Assembly: GCF_009870125.1 (NCBI RefSeq)
Contig: NC_046680.1
Span: 11,346,001-11,410,000 of the forward strand
DNA from: Drosophila pseudoobscura
Lineage: Eukaryota; Arthropoda; Insecta; Diptera; Drosophilidae
Direction of reading: 5' to 3'
Length of the DNA stretch: 64,000 nucleotides
Shown here: positions 62,301 to 64,000 of the stretch, one piece after another
How the letters are laid out: the number at the start of each line of letters is the position of its first letter
How positions within the stretch are numbered: position 1 is the first letter of the stretch
Notes under the pieces: generated by a model
Seen by the model: only the letters and a program-made list of their open reading frames with translations
Told to the model about the DNA's origin: nothing
Database searches by the model: none
Translations under genes and position numbers: made by a program

Positions 62301-64000
62301 TACATACCTGAAATGTACCAGTATTTGTACGTTTTGATAACCCCTCGGGTATAACATTGTGACGAAACCTCTTATCTAACGATAATTCCATCATTTATTA
62401 CACCTGGTGACTAGTTAAGACCTTAATATGCGTCTGGGAAAAGCACCGGCCGACTATTCGAGAATTCATGCATGAATTTAATTAGAATAAGTTCAGTTTT
62501 ATGTGTAGTATTATTCTATGTTTCTGTATTCGTATCTTGGCTTTTGTCATTGTCTTCGCGTAGTTGCGCATCTGTATGTACTTTTAAGTTTTGTTTACAT
62601 TTTGATTGCCACAGCGCTTATTTCTTAGCACAGTTAAGAATCAGGTAAGAGGAGCGAATATATTTAATTTATTACTACCATTTAGTTAATGATTTTACGT
62701 TGAGTACTCCTAAAGTGGGCTCGTTTCTCTGCCGTGTCCATTTGGTCAGCTTCCACGCTGATTTTTTGGGATGTTTGCTTGGGTTGATTGTACCGACTGA
62801 TTCCACTGAACTGATGCGTGATTCGGAAGAATTCTATACATATTGTTGATAAACATACGTGGAAGATTGCAAGAAACTTGGATACATCGCTGGTCTATGG
62901 GCCTATGGGTCCCTGGGAATGTTCTCTCTCTCACCTCCAATGCGTTTTTCACTTTTGTAGGAGTTTAGTTCCCCCTTAAACATTGAGCAAGCAAAGGTAT
63001 TCCAGCAAACCTCCACACAACACACACAACAACACTTTTTACTTGAATGCAATGCCCTGCCAAAATATTACCATAATATTACTTTAATATTTTATGCCAT
63101 CTTAGGTAGTATGGCTTACAGTGTGTACGGCCGCTGTGGGCTATCTGAAGGAGGGACAAACAAAGCGTGCTATCGTGAATTTAGTACTGGGGACATGCTT
63201 TGGTGTCCTGTCCAGTGCGATTTCAGCAGTTATAACATACCATAATGAGGAGAATCGCCCGTTGTCTGGCATTTGCGTCGCAAATCATACCAGCCCCATC
63301 GATGTGCTGGTGCTGATGTGTGACTCGACCTATTCTCTGGTAAGGCAATTTTTAGACCTAAAGGATACTAACTATTGTATGGAAACACTTGTGAATTCCG
63401 TTTCGTTTCTAATTACACTACAACTTTTTTAAGTTTTCAAGTTCTGTAAAGTACATAAAAACCCCCGTAGTGGAATGGTAGATGTATAAGCAGAGAGCCC
63501 TTATTTCTTCTCCCTTCCTTTGTTGTACATACTAATTATTATTCTTTCCTAAAATTAATAGTTTTTTTTTGTTGTTGGAATGCGGTTGGTTTGAAAGCTG
63601 TTGCCAATCAAGAACCAATGTTATGGGACTGCTGTAACGTTCAGTCATTAAACGTGACCTGAGCTTCTGTGTGAGAGCTGTTTAGACTTTTCTTTTTTCT
63701 TATTCTTAGGTTCAGTACTATACGAGTCAGCTTTTATAATGGTTTATCCCAATTCTCGGGCATTCATACCATTAAAATTAAGGTTATATGTATATTCCTA
63801 ATTAATGTTGACATTCCTCGCCTCGCACACATGTAGGTACTAATTTACTAATACTTTCTTGGTTGATGATGCTTGATTATTGTTTTAATGTTTGGTTTTT
63901 GGAATTTTGTATGTTGTCTGCTTGGTGAAAGAGTCTCTCCATTTGCAGGCACATTAAACAGTTTCTCCAAATATATTTCAGATTGGCCAACGTCATGGCG
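59348..64000 (+). CDS. Gpat4: GPAT3/4-type glycerol-3-phosphate acyltransferase, 3' end outside window
   Basis: An ER acyltransferase of the GPAT3/4 (PlsC) family that makes lysophosphatidate in glycerolipid synthesis; orthologue of D. melanogaster CG3209. Exons seen: 59348-59482, 59988-60179, 60264-60506, then either 61789-62025 or 63106-63339, then 63982 onward. All seen junctions are phase 0. Exon 1 is a hydrophobic N-terminal segment; exon 3 has a conserved region (SRFEAEELKSWNML) and a membrane helix. Both alternative exons contain acyltransferase motif I, NHTSPxD, with the catalytic His and Asp. The next exon begins IGQRHG, as in GPAT3/4. The rest of the enzyme lies to the right of the window. 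Confidence 0.93.
60507..61788 (+). other. Acyltransferase intron with a tandem repeat
   Basis: A 1.28-kb intron before the first alternative exon. It contains about 2.3 copies of a 92-94-bp repeat starting with CACATTGATGCTTGAC near 61,123, 61,217 and 61,309. No further copy of the alternative exon is seen here. Confidence 0.55.
61789..62025 (+). CDS. Gpat4: Alternative catalytic exon A of the acyltransferase
   Basis: 79 codons bounded by CCTAG and GTGAGA, phase 0 at both ends. It reads from VLFAVLTNSIVALIP to STDRTFSL and carries CVANHTSPLD, the HxxxxD catalytic motif. It is homologous to the exon at 63,106 and can replace it without a frame change. Confidence 0.85.
62026..63105 (+). other. 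Intron between the two alternative catalytic exons
   Basis: 1.08 kb of AT-rich sequence. I see no exon, repeat or gene in it. If the two exons are mutually exclusive, docking or splice-silencing elements would be expected here, but none is identified by eye. Confidence 0.45.
63106..63339 (+). CDS. Gpat4: Alternative catalytic exon B of the acyltransferase
   Basis: 78 codons bounded by CTTAG and GTAAGG, phase 0 at both ends. It reads from VVWLTVCTAAVGYL to MCDSTYSL and carries CVANHTSPID, the same catalytic motif as exon A. Conserved positions against exon A include the YHNEENRP / FHNKQYRP block and the S-L end; the N-terminal membrane part differs. Confidence 0.85.

Overview
This window is insect nuclear DNA, almost certainly from a Drosophila of or near the melanogaster group. 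The evidence is short GT-AG introns, ACATACATATG-type low-complexity introns, core-promoter motifs of the Drosophila 'motif 1' and DRE type, and a gene order I recognise from memory as cytological region 60B of chromosome arm 2R (Muller C). It is probably not D. melanogaster itself: the yorkie model here gives 373 residues against about 418 in that species, and several proteins differ from the melanogaster versions I remember. There are no prokaryotic features, CRISPR arrays or operons.

Layout. 1-~4.7 kb: a Ty3/gypsy LTR retroelement running in from the left edge, with an open pol region and a long non-coding 3' part. 5.0-6.1 kb: adenylate kinase Adk2 (+). 7.0-8.0 kb: the chemosensory-protein family gene EbpIII/PebIII (+) with a clear TATA/Inr promoter. 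8.6-10.6 kb: HSPC300/BRICK1 (-), whose intron holds a decayed hAT element. 11.3-12.4 kb: a MADF-domain gene (+). 12.7-13.1 kb: a second chemosensory-protein gene (-). 14.1-15.8 kb: Chip/LDB (-). 17.45-19.1 kb: a Tc1-type element turned into a 709-bp-arm palindrome. 19.2-21.2 kb: MAN1 (+). 21.4-22.3 kb: CNOT11 homologue (-). 22.9-29.2 kb: Integrator subunit 1 (+). 29.5-32.0 kb: twinstar/cofilin (-). 32.0-35.6 kb: a repeat-rich gap with a hAT remnant, a CGATA cluster, a diverged tandem array and a 41-bp palindrome. 35.7-37.3 kb: gamma-SNAP (-). 37.9-41.3 kb: seizure/ERG potassium channel (+), tail to tail with a pickpocket (ppk29-like) DEG/ENaC channel (-, 41.6-43.5 kb). 44.2-46.1 kb: a Thr-rich secreted protein (+). 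47.0-51.3 kb: eIF5A (+), RpL12 (+) and RpL39 (-). 53.5-55.4 kb: Rap2l (+). 56.1-58.4 kb: yorkie (-). 59.3 kb to the right edge: a GPAT3/4-type acyltransferase (+) with two alternative forms of its catalytic exon.

The genes do not form one pathway. Most are housekeeping genes (nucleotide kinase, Integrator, CCR4-NOT, actin turnover, membrane fusion, translation) in a dense, often divergent or convergent arrangement, with two neuronal channels and Hippo-pathway output among them. The most notable structures are the Tc1 palindrome, the alternative catalytic exons of the acyltransferase, the convergent sei/ppk29 pair, the layered repeats upstream of twinstar, and the small palindrome flanked by 7-bp direct repeats. 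Exon coordinates were worked out by hand from splice sites and checked by phase; UTR ends are mostly not fixed.
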